Positions 13,501 through 23,600 of a stretch of DNA of 64,000 nt are shown piece after piece (position 1 is the first letter of the stretch; every line of letters starts with the position of its first letter). The position numbers and the translations under genes were made by a program. A model generated the notes under the pieces. That model had not been told where the DNA came from and searched no databases. It saw nothing but the letters and a program-made list of their open reading frames with translations. The stretch is from Henricia sp. BOLD:AAB3569 (taxonomy: Eukaryota; Echinodermata; Asteroidea; Spinulosida; Echinasteridae): assembly GCA_037783545.1 (NCBI GenBank), contig JBBELK010000690.1, positions 203,561 through 267,560 of the forward strand, written 5' to 3'.

Positions 13501-14445
13501 AATTATTGCAAAGATATACCGCCCTCTTGTGGTCACCTCATTGTACTGCAGTGACGTCATACAATGAGGTGACCACAAGAGGGCGGTATATCTCCACCCT
13601 GGTTGGTTGTGCGCGTTCGAGTATTACATCCCGCTATTCACTTCAATATGCTCGGAAAATGTCAAGAAAAATGACGTTGGACTAGTTTTTTTCCTGTTTA
13701 AAACAATCATCGGGGAGAATAGACCACGGTACAACATTCTGGTGATTCCAGGGACTTCCATGGTAAGTTTTTCAATATTTAATTTTGACTGTAAGATAAA
13801 ATTTCACTTTGCAGAAAGTCCGCCATCTTGGTCGTGCAGGAAAATACAACACAACGAATGGGGGTTCAAAAGGTAAGGGGCTAAAAGTGTAACATAAAAA
13901 TGATAAACGTCCCAATATAAACGTCAAATAAACACTTTTAGCCTTCTAAAAGTAGAAGTAGGGGATCACCCTTGATTAACCTGGGGAATACAGAACAATA
14001 TGTCTTAAAACCTATAACGTCAGTCACTACGGAATTGCCCCCTACTACGGGAAATCCCGTAGGGACAGAATCATTCTGTCTACTCAGTAGCGACCAGTGA
14101 ACGGAATTCATACCGTACCCACGTCTATTTTAATATTGTACTTTGTAGTGAGTTCTAGTCGAGTTGGCAAACGTTCGAGTTGTATAAAGAGCGATGGGGC
14201 GAAGTGAAGTGGAAATGCCAATGGGGCGAAGTGACCATGGTGACCGAAACAGACTAGGGCCTTTTTGTGACAAACGCAAAGCAGAAAAGTTTCATGCAAA
14301 CCTCATCAACGGCAGGGACGGTAAACTTTGGATTTGCTAGAGGATCATCATGTAACAAATTTACGTCAATGCACTGCCGTCTCTTTGCTCCAAATCCACC
14401 CGAACTTCGTTGAAAGCTGAACTCGCACACCGACTCGAGCGCCAT
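1460..14445 (-). CDS. PSMB5: Proteasome subunit beta type-5 (20S core, chymotrypsin-like), 7 exons, 277 aa
   Basis: Catalytic beta5 subunit of the 20S proteasome, an N-terminal-threonine hydrolase that cleaves after hydrophobic residues. Exons on the minus strand: 14302-14445, 12741-12888, 8270-8381, 7249-7348, 6264-6293, 5540-5744, 1460-1554. These sum to 834 nt and every phase joins. A propeptide of about 71 residues ends in LHG, followed by the mature start [11 protein letters not shown]. In mature numbering Thr1, Asp17 and Lys33 are all present, as are the GSG loop and the RDAYSGG motif (Asp166, Ser169). The S1-pocket residues Met45, Ala46, Gly48, Ala49 and Cys52 match constitutive beta5 rather than the immunoproteasome form. 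The mature chain is 206 aa, the normal length. The start codon was chosen because MALESV resembles vertebrate PSMB5 and has A at -3 and G at +4. In-frame ATGs upstream (to 14550) remain possible. Divergent from the NIPSNAP3-like gene. Introns are packed with repeats. Confidence 0.95.
1893..1970 (-). repeat. tRNA-like sequence (pseudo-tRNA or SINE head)
   Basis: On the minus strand this begins GGCTTCATAGCTCAATTGG (A-box TAGCTCAATTGG) and has an anticodon-arm-like stem and a B-box CAGTTCGAATC at 1910-1920. The T-loop motif is partly duplicated and the acceptor stem does not close cleanly. It is therefore a degenerate tRNA-derived repeat rather than a working tRNA. Lies in PSMB5 intron 6. Confidence 0.5.
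2375..5020 (+). mobile_element. Degraded non-LTR retrotransposon (AP-endonuclease + RT)
   Basis: Inside PSMB5 intron 6, antisense to the gene. Fragments in order: endonuclease piece with [14 protein letters not shown] (about 2382-2650), linker, RT start ([15 protein letters not shown], about 3420-3470), RT core ([18 protein letters not shown] and [14 protein letters not shown], about 3530-3690), a YAYD in place of the usual YADD near 3950, and a C-terminal region with [15 protein letters not shown] (about 4745). Several frameshifts and stops show it is dead. It probably belongs to the Jockey/I group, but the clade is uncertain. Ends in an A-rich stretch near 5020. Confidence 0.8.
5236..5515 (-). 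repeat. tRNA(Leu/Ser)-derived SINE
   Basis: On the minus strand the head is TGGCCGAGCGGTCTAG (5489-5504), a class-II tRNA A-box, followed by an anticodon-like arm and a non-tRNA body. The body has the wording common in such SINEs (GGGTACCTACGAGGG, GGGAGCTGAGATGG). No perfect B-box is seen, and the 3' end is only approximate. Confidence 0.55.
5540..5744 (-). CDS. PSMB5: PSMB5 exon 6 (Ser129, Asp166, Ser169)
   Basis: Acceptor TTTTTCAG|GGA and donor AATT|GTAAGT. Encodes 68 residues from [11 protein letters not shown] to [10 protein letters not shown], including the conserved SVGSG loop and the Asp/Ser residues that support the active site. Ends in phase 1. Confidence 0.97.
5745..6263. other. 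PSMB5 intron 5, nothing recognised
   Basis: AT-rich intron without a recognisable repeat boundary or conserved coding segment. Confidence 0.5.
6264..6293 (-). CDS. PSMB5: PSMB5 exon 5 (30-nt microexon)
   Basis: Only ten codons, [10 protein letters not shown], between acceptor ACTTGCAG|GGG and donor AAAAAG|GTAGG. Phase 0 on both sides, so skipping would keep the frame but remove a core beta strand. Confidence 0.92.
6880..7207 (-). repeat. tRNA-derived SINE with (ATT)n tail
   Basis: The minus strand shows A-box TGGTCTAGTGG (7191-7201) and B-box GGGTTCGAGCC (7148-7158). A body ends near CAAATCTAATC, followed by an ATTATTATT-type tail at 6881-6900. It fits inside PSMB5 intron 4, just downstream of exon 4, in the same orientation as the gene. 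Confidence 0.7.
7249..7348 (-). CDS. PSMB5: PSMB5 exon 4
   Basis: Acceptor CTGGCAG|A and donor TCCGTG|GTGAGT. Encodes [19 protein letters not shown] and NYKGMGLSV, the conserved helix 1-2 region. Ends in phase 0. Confidence 0.95.
7694..8190 (+). mobile_element. TTCGCCC-rich MITE, copy 1
   Basis: About 490 bp in PSMB5 intron 3, closely matching 12933-13499 and, inverted, 39730-40130. Shared ends are ATGATTGGTA..ACTGTTACAAA and CACCAATGAT..CTGCCTTTAA. The middle is built of short alternating motifs (TTCGCCC, GGGCGAAGTGG) that are largely self-complementary. No coding capacity. Confidence 0.75.
8270..8381 (-). CDS. PSMB5: PSMB5 exon 3 (Lys33, S1 pocket)
   Basis: Acceptor TTTGCAG|CT and donor TGCAG|GTATTT. 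Encodes [19 protein letters not shown], then AGGAADC and [11 protein letters not shown]. It carries catalytic Lys33 and pocket residues 45-52. No open reading frame of useful length marks it; it was found by phase and homology. Confidence 0.95.
8950..10375 (+). repeat. AATGGTA-based satellite with about 114-bp higher-order unit
   Basis: Dense tandem words AATGGT/AGTGGT every 8-12 bp. The phrase ACTGAATGGTAACCTGTGG recurs at 9061, 9175 and 9321, and near 9435 with one change, giving a 114-bp higher-order unit with one 32-bp expansion. It becomes more diverged towards 10370. Open frames in it are products of the repeat and are not genes. Confidence 0.9.
10380..11680. other. PSMB5 intron 2 segment, no gene recognised
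   Basis: Unique-looking sequence between the two TGGTA arrays. I see scattered CTTGTACC-type words at 11005-11090 and 11375-11400, but no conserved exon, repeat end or RNA gene. Confidence 0.4.
11686..12231. mobile_element. Foldback element with perfect 29-bp TIRs and 24-bp TGGTAC repeat core
   Basis: Terminal inverted repeats at 11686-11714 and 12203-12231 are perfect (left begins TTAAAAATACCACTGACA). Inside are about six copies of a 24-bp unit (11809-11950) made of AATGGTACATTT plus TACCATTGGTAC, so that both strands carry the same TGGTA motif. No protein is encoded. Open frames with repeated [12 protein letters not shown] text are repeat artefacts. Confidence 0.85.
12741..12888 (-). CDS. 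PSMB5: PSMB5 exon 2 (propeptide end, Thr1, Asp17)
   Basis: Acceptor TACGCAG|CCT and donor ATCG|GTAAGA. Encodes the propeptide end KIEFLHG and the mature start [19 protein letters not shown]. The autocatalytic Gly-Thr cleavage site lies in this exon. Ends in phase 1. Confidence 0.95.
12933..13499 (+). mobile_element. TTCGCCC-rich MITE, copy 2
   Basis: Sister of 7694-8190, with the terminal word TTTAAAGGCAG at the left and CTGCCTTTAA at the right, forming a short TIR. The centre contains four tandem TTTCGCCCTGAACCA units and complementary GGGCGAAGTGG units. In PSMB5 intron 1. Confidence 0.8.
13512..13593. repeat. Perfect 34-bp hairpin (82-bp palindromic MITE)
   Basis: Arms 13512-13545 and 13560-13593 are exact inverted copies (AGATATACCGCCCTCTTGTG at the left), with a 14-bp loop that contains TGACGTCA. 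Lies in PSMB5 intron 1. Confidence 0.9.
14302..14445 (-). CDS. PSMB5: PSMB5 exon 1 (start codon, propeptide)
   Basis: Encodes 48 residues, [11 protein letters not shown] through PAVDE, then donor GAG|GTTTGC in phase 0. The family resemblance is limited to the first residues, as expected for the poorly conserved propeptide. Confidence 0.8.
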
Positions 14446-14600
14446 GATTTCGCATTTAATCATGATCCCTTGAAGAGCGCCCTCTAGCGTTTGCAGTTTT
14501 GCACGTGTACATGACATGTATATGCTGCGTATGCTGACCATCACATGCACACTAAATAAAGCTGTGCGCTAGCTGCGAGAACCACGAGAACTGTTAGAAA
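14446..14600. promoter_or_regulatory. Candidate bidirectional promoter, PSMB5 / NIPSNAP3-like
   Basis: Only 155 bp separate the two divergent start codons. The interval holds an E-box CACGTG at 14502-14507 and ATG-rich TACATGACATGTATATG text, with no clear TATA box. That it drives both genes is inferred from spacing only. If the upstream in-frame ATGs of PSMB5 are used, the gap is shorter still. Confidence 0.55.
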
Positions 14601-14645
14601 ATGGCATTTGTTGGGAAGGACATTGTGCATCTTTGCATGAAACAG
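14601..14645 (+). CDS. NIPSNAP3: NIPSNAP3-like exon 1 (probable start)
   Basis: Encodes MAFVGKDIVHLCMKQ, then donor CAG|GTAGAG in phase 0. It has no conserved residues. An alternative is that translation begins at the ATG two codons into exon 2. Confidence 0.6.
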
Positions 14646-17600
14646 GTAGAGTATATCAGTGTATATTCTCCCTTCCTCCACTCACTGAGCTCAGCTCAAC
14701 CATGTCAACTCCCCTGGTATTAAAATCCGGTAATCCAGTGCTGCTGTTAATTGATCGTGCCTTTCGTGGTTCTTTTTAATATAGCAAATTTAATATAGTA
14801 AGTTGTGCTTTAATACAATGATAACAATACGTGATAACAATTTGTACGTACGTGACAGCAATACGTACGTACGTGACAACAGTCCGACAGTACGTCATGT
14901 ACGTACGTACGTGATAATTTATTACATACGTACATAATAAATTATCACGTACGTACGTATTGCTCCGTACGTACAAACGTACGTAATAAATTATCACGTA
15001 CGTACGTATTGTTATCACGTATCGTTATCACGTATTGTTATCACCTACGTACGTACGTACGTACGTACGTACGTACGTACGGACGGACGGTAATAGTAAT
15101 AGTACGTACGTACGTACGTGGTAATAGTACGTACGTATGTACGTACGTGATAATAGTACGTACGTACGTACGTGATACGTAATAAATTATCACGTATGTA
15201 CGTATTGTTATCACGTATCGTTATCACGTATTGTTATCACCTACGTACGTACGTACGTACGTACGTACGTACGTACGTACGGACGGACGGACGGTAATAG
15301 TAATAGTACGTACGTACGTACGTGGTAATAGTAAGTACGTATGTACGTACGTGATAATAGTACGTACGTACGTACGTGATACGTACGTACGTACGTGATA
15401 ATAGTAAGTACGTACGTACGTACGTACGTACGTACGTACGTACGTGATAATAGTACGTACGTACGTACGTGATAATAGTACGTACGTACGTGATAATAGT
15501 ACGTACGTACGTGATAATAGTACGTACGTACGTGATAATAGTACGTACGTACGTGATAATAGTACGTACGTAATAATAGTACGTACGTACGTACGTGATA
15601 ATAGTACGTACGTACGTACGTGATAATAGTACGTACGTACGTACGTACGTACGTACGTACGTGATAATAGTACGTACGTACGTACGTGATAATAGTACGT
15701 ACGTACGTACGTACGTGATAATAATACGTACGTATGTACGTACGTGCAAATTTTTTAATTTGCACGCGCAGATTAAAAAAATCAACCAATTCAAAGATTG
15801 CACAGCGCAAATTTAGATTGCGGGCACAATTTTAAAATCTGCGCAAGGTAGGTTCGTTGCAAATTTTGAACTGGTCCCCTGTCCATGTGCACTACGCTGC
15901 TCTCTCATATACGACCAAGAGGACGTAAATATGAGGACAGCGAAATCGATGGACTAATAACACCATGAACACAGGGGTCGAAATTAACTTGAATTTTTTG
16001 GTAGCCCACAGGACTAGTCAGATCAGTGTTTCACGAGTGGTAGTCCTCAATTTTTTTTAAATATTTTTTTACTAGTCCGCGCCACCACACACTTGATTAT
16101 GTATTTCCATCTTTATTCAAACTTAGTTGTAAGAGTTGAGAATTAGAAAAGATCAGTGAGGAACAACTGCACTAGTAGTAGGCCTACTACTGTGATTAAT
16201 GTTATCATACCGTATGTTGATCGCAGTTACTATTGTGGATAGCAAGCACCCTCTTTGTCTGTAACTGCACCTTGGATGTCCGTGCATGGTAATCTTTCCC
16301 CGACTTGTCCTATAGCCATATCAGCGTTTGCCCTTAACTTTTTTCCCAACTGGCCAACAGGGCCAGTTGTATTAAATCTTCACTGGCCCGTTGGCATTTC
16401 AAGTGGCCCGGTTTAATACCGTTAAAATTTATGGTTGTTCTTTTTAAACACAGTCAACCATTAATGTTTGCAAAAACCACATTTGAGTGAATAAATTAGG
16501 AAAATTTGGTAGTCATAAGGCTCTCCCCATTGAAAGTTTGAAAATGTGTGGTACATTTTAGAGCTTTCTGGTGAATTTTAGAGCTATTCTGGAGTCTTGA
16601 AAGGCTCTTTTGTTATAAATTCTCAAGGATGCATGTTTTTGTGCACATTAACCGCTTCGGGACAGGGAACTGCATTTGCAATTCTAAGTGTGAGTGTACT
16701 CTTGGGGGCAGTTATACAGAATTAGCCCATAGTACTACCAGGGCAGAGCTGGTCTTTTTCAACCTGTGGGGTCAAGTCAGTTTTTGGTTTTTGACATGTG
16801 ACTTGACTCTGGAGAAAATGACTTGTGACTGGACTTGGGAAATAAGATTGATTTACGACTTGAAATAAAAACTAGTCATCAAGTCTCCAGCCCCAGAGAC
16901 CAAAACTGCAAGTGCAGTCTCTCACTCCAGGGGAATAAATTGGAACCAGCCGTGGGAGTCTGAAGAAAGATCAAAGTTATTTCATCACTCCTTTAAATTT
17001 AGTACGGCGTGGGTCTGTTTTATTTCAACTGGACAGCCGGACCATTTGGGAAGGCTTTCCAGCTGGCCCGAGATCATTTCAACTGTCATTTGGCCAACGG
17101 ACCAGTGCTAATTCGAACGCTGCATATTAGTTTTGTGCAGAGGGTCCAGTTACAAATTCTTCTCTTTTTTTATTTTGAAGACAATGCCACTCCTCTGGCC
17201 GTGCCAAAACCTGTTTACATCATCGCTCAATCTGGGCAAAATCTATGAGCTGCGTACTTACACCATCAAACCAGCCCACTTCCAGTCCTATCTGGAATTA
17301 TCAAAGGAACACTTACACCTGCGAAAGGCTCACTCCAAGCTTTGTGGCTTCTGGCTCACTGAGTTGGGTGCAATCAACGAGTCCAACCACCTTTGGGAAT
17401 ATGGTAGGGATCCGCCCATCTTGGGCAGTTCTGTTCAGCAATAACTTTCTACTAGTCAAATTCAGTCAAAAGGATTAGAGACCACTCCTGAAGCGTATGT
17501 CACACATGGGCAGTTCCACGGTGTTGGACGTACATTTTGTGACACATTGACAGGGTGTATTCTTAAAGCTACAATTTGAGAGTGGATTGTCAGTCCATTA

Positions 17601-20600
17601 ACAGACAAGTGGTAGTTAGTAGTACAATGGTTTAGTAAAAACAACTAGCCCCAAAAAATCTTTGTTGTCCTAGAAATACCATAAAAACATCAATAGACCT
17701 AAATGCGTAGCGGCCATGATAGAGGACAGGTTTTCATATTTAAATGATGTGACAATAGATCCACAATGTGCCTACTCGTGCATGACGCACTGTGACAATG
17801 TGACTGCCCTCTATCATGGCCGCTACGCATAAGGTCTATTTCTCTGCGTACGTCCGACACCATGGTATTTGAGCCACTTTCTAGGGCAACAAAGATTTTT
17901 GGGGGCTAGTTGCTTTTACTAAATCATTGTACTAGGCCTAACTACCACTTGTCTGTTAATGGACTAACATCCACTTTCAAATTGTAGCTTTAAGAATATA
18001 CCCTATCAAAGCAAAGTGTCCAAAATGTACGTCCAACACCGTGGAACTCCCCACATTTTTCTTATAGTTAGCAAAGCAATTTTTCCAGTGGCAGTGACGA
18101 TAAGATCCGGCGATTCTCTGAAATGCTTTAGTAAAAAAATACAGACATTGACAGAAACAAATTGAAACATGGCATGGTCAGGTTCTCCCACAACTACATA
18201 CATGTACATCATACTCTCGCGACCTTCTATGTTCGCTCCTTTCACTAGACTTCCGTCTAGTCCTGACCAACGAGCGCATCCTCAACCTTTGCAACATGAG
18301 TGATCTGATCACGTACATCAACAAACAACGCCAAATATTCGTCGCCCATACGATCCGCCAACCAAACTCATGCCACACTAAACAGCTGTTATTTAACTCC
18401 AACAGATATAAACAGTCGGGTAATCATATTTGAACTCTTCTCGAACAAACAGTTTCATCCACCCAGCTTGAAAGAGACCAGTTTATCAGTATGGCACGAA
18501 GTGGGGAGTTTTGAATTAGGTGCTTAAATGCAAGCACCCCTCATAGCACGTATCGACGCGTCGCGAGGCAGAAATAATTGATTGATTAATTGACTCAGCA
18601 CAGGCCTACCAATGACCGAGCCTAGTTTTGACGGGCTTAAACCTAGGCTAACCTGAGGCCTAGGCCCGGCGTGCTGTAGGCCTACCTCTAATTCTGAATG
18701 AATAGTGTAGCAAACTAGCATTTGTCTCGCACAGCCAGCTTGCCATTCTTTAAAAGTTTAAATGCAACGTTGTCTAGGTACATGTAGGCCTATCCATTCT
18801 TGAAAATAAAAGTGACCGTCACTTTATCTCATTGACCGATTATTTTCCTCAACAAATTCAAATATACCGCCTTTGACATAGCAACCACTTGCATGTGTGG
18901 GTGTCTGTGTGTGTGTACGTACATGTATGTATTGCATGTGTTGACCCGATTTGACCGAGTTATGCTGCCGCGCACCGTTGCTAAGGTGGGCGGGGCTTGT
19001 GGCCAAATCCGGAACGGTCCCTACTCCAATCTGTTTGGTTTGAAAACTTTTATATTCTTATCTCATTTTCTCTACATGTATAACCAATCTAGATAATTTT
19101 GCACACCGGACAGAGGTCAGGCAGAAATTGGCCAGGGACCAAGTGTGGATAGATACCTACATTAGTCGCGTTGCCCCGTTTCTAGTCAAACAGAAAAATG
19201 CCGTTCTCCTGCCGGTTGCTGAAAAAAAAATTGAAGAGTCACCTATTCAGGAGGGAGGTAAGTACCGGTACATACAGAATTGGGATGGATTTCATCTCCG
19301 TTCCATATTAAATCAAGACCAGTATATACAGGGTGTATCAGAAAATAAGTATACTCATACAATTGTAGATTAATGAAAATTGTATTATATTTAAAAAATT
19401 GGCTCACACATATCAGTAGACATAGGTTTCATGTTTTCATTAACGTCTTCATCATGTTGGGAATTTCACACCTGACTGAACAGGGGCTAGTTTTGTAAAC
19501 TTGCACCTAAAAATGGATAATCAAAGTCGCCCTTCTCAGGAAGAACAGAGCAGTGATTAGGCGTGCATTTGGTGTTATGCTAAGCGTTCAAGTCTGTGTG
19601 CAGAACAAGACGCATCACATTAGACTGAGGGGCAAGCTAAACTTTCCGAAAAGCTGATAGCAAAGAAAAGACAAGTCAAATTGACCTCTCATGCTCCTTG
19701 ATCCTGTTTTGCATTTTCGCTTTGTTTACAAAACTAGCCCCTGTTCAGTCAGGCGTGAAATTCCCAACATGATGACGACGTTAATGAAAACATGAAACCT
19801 ATTTGAAGCCAATTTTCTAAACATAATACAGTTTCCACTTTATCTACAATTTTATGAGTGTGTACTTTTTTCTGCTACACCCTGTTTAATATGAAAAATG
19901 TGAGAAAGTGAAAATGCATTAAACGGTTCCGGTTACATTTTCCCCACTGTGTAGGTGTATATGAGCTTTGCCAATATGAGGCCAAACCTGGCCATGAGAA
20001 CACCTTGCTGCAAGCAGTCTTGAAAAGGGCAGAGATTATCGAGGAGTCTGGCAACGGTAAACTTATGGGCCTGTTCTCTACGGACGTTGGTCACAACAAC
20101 AGCGGTAATGACATTCTTTTAATTTGTAAACTCTTCACTGGTGTACATGTCTTGTATAACATCACAAATGAACACATGATATTGTCAACAGGCCGGCAGC
20201 CCTCCTATCAGCTTACCTATGGGCTGCATGCTTGTACCAGATTGTTTTTTTTACGAAATGAAGTTCTTTTTTGGCTTCAGTCTAGGAAGAAATAAAAAAA
20301 AAAAAAGGGACCATTGCCATAAAACTCCTCAAAGGGAGTGAAAAAACATTGCCTTATGCATAATACTTCGTGGGAATCTGGGGCACTATTTTCAATGGCC
20401 AAAACAAATTTGTGCCATGTTTAAATTTTCACTGCTCTTTTGAAAGGGAGGATGATACAAATTATGAAACAGTCGAATGGTTGACGTGAAAATTGAACTC
20501 TTGTTTCCGGACTCCAACAGCACGGTGTCTTTAAAAAGTCATGAAAAGTTTTTAATTTTAGTTTTCAAAGGTCATACAAAAATTGACGTAGCGAGTTACA

Positions 20601-23600
20601 ATTTTCCCTATCGGATTTTAAATAACAATCGCACAGCATAAAAATAATTTGGCAAATGAATTGGATCGCGTAGCGAAATTCCCTGCTTGAGTTGAGCGGT
20701 ACGCACGGACAGACACACACACATTTCCACGCAGAATGTGCTCTGCCCGCGAGATATGAATTGGTCTGGTTTCAGACCTGATAAATCTGCAGCCTATTCT
20801 GTATGACTCGTAAGGTCTCAAAACCAGACGAGATACCAAGTTACCATTGGCCCAAGACCGTCGGTGATCCATATTGGATTGTGCACGCATTAAACATTCC
20901 GGAAATAGTGCAGCAAACGCATCATTCCTCCTGGTGAATTACACATTGCACTAACTTTTCATGTGCACCTGTCCGTGAGGTCTCTACAAACTTTTACCTG
21001 TCTGACAAAGTGTTTCACTGTCGGAGGAGATATTGTAGAGAAATGAAACAAAATGAGAAAATTCAATAAACTTTTTCCTCTGTGCATGTAAGCTCTGGTA
21101 AACCTGTGCACGCCGTGCACGTAAATTTTTTAGGCATTAAATTACGTACCTGGTATACATGTATTCTTCCTTTTTAACAACTGGTCACAACGCATACCTT
21201 ATATTTTATTCCTGATTCACACAACGATTGAAACGCGATGTCGGCCGCTGCGTATGGGGTGCCGCGCACAGCATTGCACTTGGCAGTGAAGCACTATGCC
21301 TCTGCGTGGCCGTTTTCCCAAACATTCGATGCAGAGCATAAAAACAGCTCGAAAAAGACTAGGGGTATTGCAATTACCGCTGGGCAGCGTGGATTTTGCT
21401 ATTCGCGAGTAGTTGCAGCAATTACTCGCGAGTAATCGATTAATTGCGAGTAGTTGGCAAAGTATCAACAAGGAGGAAAAAAACAACTGTACAGCGGAAA
21501 TTTGCCTAATCTGTGCCGCCCTGATTATGTTTCAAACAATGCATAGATGGTGAACTTCAGCAAGGAATATTTTGTATTTCTCTCCTAAAAAACTACCTCA
21601 TTTACCTTTGAGCAATGAAAATCAAACGGTCTTGCTCTGCGATTAGACGGGATAAGTTTGCCATAATTCTCCCTCAACCCGTGCATGTAACTACTGTCAC
21701 ATAATGTAACATAGCATGTATTAATCGCGAGTAATCGCACATTTTTGAGTAGCGCAATGAAACAGTTACCGGGCGTACGCGGCAGATGACACGTGGAGAT
21801 CTGCAGTCATTGTACTCAGTCGTTTTGGTTCAAAACATGCTTGTCGGACTTTCGGCTAGCACAAAGGACACAATGAATTGAAATAGTCGGCATACACAAC
21901 CAATAATAATAACGGTCGCCTTTTAAGTGTGCTGAGAAACAGGCCTGTTACAGTGTAACAATAAAGCATATTCGCGATTAATCGAGAGTATGTAACGGAC
22001 GTGCTGAGTTTTCCCTTGAAGATTCCATTGAAGGATGTTAAAGGGCAGATTGTGTGCAGGAGGAAATTGAGGGAGGGGGTTTCTCAAGGGTAAATGTGGG
22101 GGGATATCATTAGGGAAGATGATGGGAAGATATTAGATGGATTATGATAGGAAAGGGTGTGGAGGGAAGATGATGATGCTACATGTACTTGCAATTGGTT
22201 TGATTCACAGAAAGTGATTGCAAACGCCCTCTAGCGGTGTGGCAACATTTGCATTGTGAAAATGGTGTGTCGGGAGTGTTAAAATTACCGGATTTTCTTG
22301 GACAGATGTATTTGCACAACGTTGTGAAAAGCATTTTGGCAAGAATCAATAAGCCCCCTTGCAGAAACGCAGCGAAACCTGCGGGCACTACAAACAATCA
22401 TCGGTAAATGAATCCCATTAGATAGGAAAAATAACATCTCATCATGATCATGATGGTACCGTGCATGGTACAAATCACAAAATGCATGTACTGCACGGTA
22501 AAGAAAGCTAGCTGCACGTGCGTCAATGTACTTGCTGAACCCGAACCAAACAAATGTTCGGTAAGAAATATTCGAACTTTTGCCGAACCGATCCCGAACA
22601 TTCAGACTTAGTTAGAGCACTAAAAGGTGGAGATGGTGATAAAGATGTAGGTGTGGGTGGAGATGGAGATAGATGATTTGGTACAATGTAAGTGGAAGTG
22701 GAGATGAGGGTGGAGATGCATGAAAATGTAGAGGTGATCAGAGGTGGAGACCGGAGACAGCAAACTGCATCATAGTAAAACGGGTGAAGAGGAAATGGAA
22801 ATACACTGTAAGAGTGGAGATTTAGGTGATGATAGAGGTGGGGATGAAGATTGAGATGATGGAGATTAAGAAATATAGGGTGGAAATGAAATAACGCTTA
22901 ACTTGTCTGCTACAGTAAACACGCCGTTACTGCTTGTGCTAAAAGTGGATATATGAAATTGGGCAGAGATGGAGATGATAATTCAAGACTGCCACTTTTA
23001 TTTATAAATGCAACTAAATGCACAACAAGGTGCCCATTCCAAGCCTTGGTAAAAGCTTTTTAAAAAAACAAATTACAAATCTTGCAAAATAAATAAAAAT
23101 AAAAATTCAAAATAATTTAAGAGATAATCAAGAAATAATTTAAAAATATTTTGATTTATTGAGAAAGTTTTGGAAAGGAGTCAATTACATGTAAAAAGTC
23201 AATGAACATGCAAACACGCCATTTTAACATCGCTTTATTTCATGATGAATACAAGTAGCTGATGTAGGTACTTGTAGCAATCTGAACAACCTAGGCATGT
23301 GCTTTATATTTCAACGAAGCGGAAATATGGGTACACTATAATTATGTGCCAATGTGTATTTGATTTTGATTTTGGACTTAATTTGATTCTAGTGTACCAT
23401 CTGTGGAATTACCGGAGCATGGACAAAAGACAAGAAGTCAATGCTTCAATAAAAGACACAGCTAAAGGTATAAATTATAAATTATGGCATTTAGCTTTAT
23501 GTACTTTTTGTGTCAAGGCCATACAGACGATTCGGCAATGGTCATGAATAATCAAGAAGGTTAGGCAAAATAAATGAGAAGAATCAGTTAAGTCCTACTG

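Noticed and set aside
15237..15810. Two overlapping minus-strand frames of about 189 codons (V-R-T-Y repeats)
   Set aside because: Pure translation of the ACGT/GTGATAATA microsatellite; every frame stays open because of the repeat unit.
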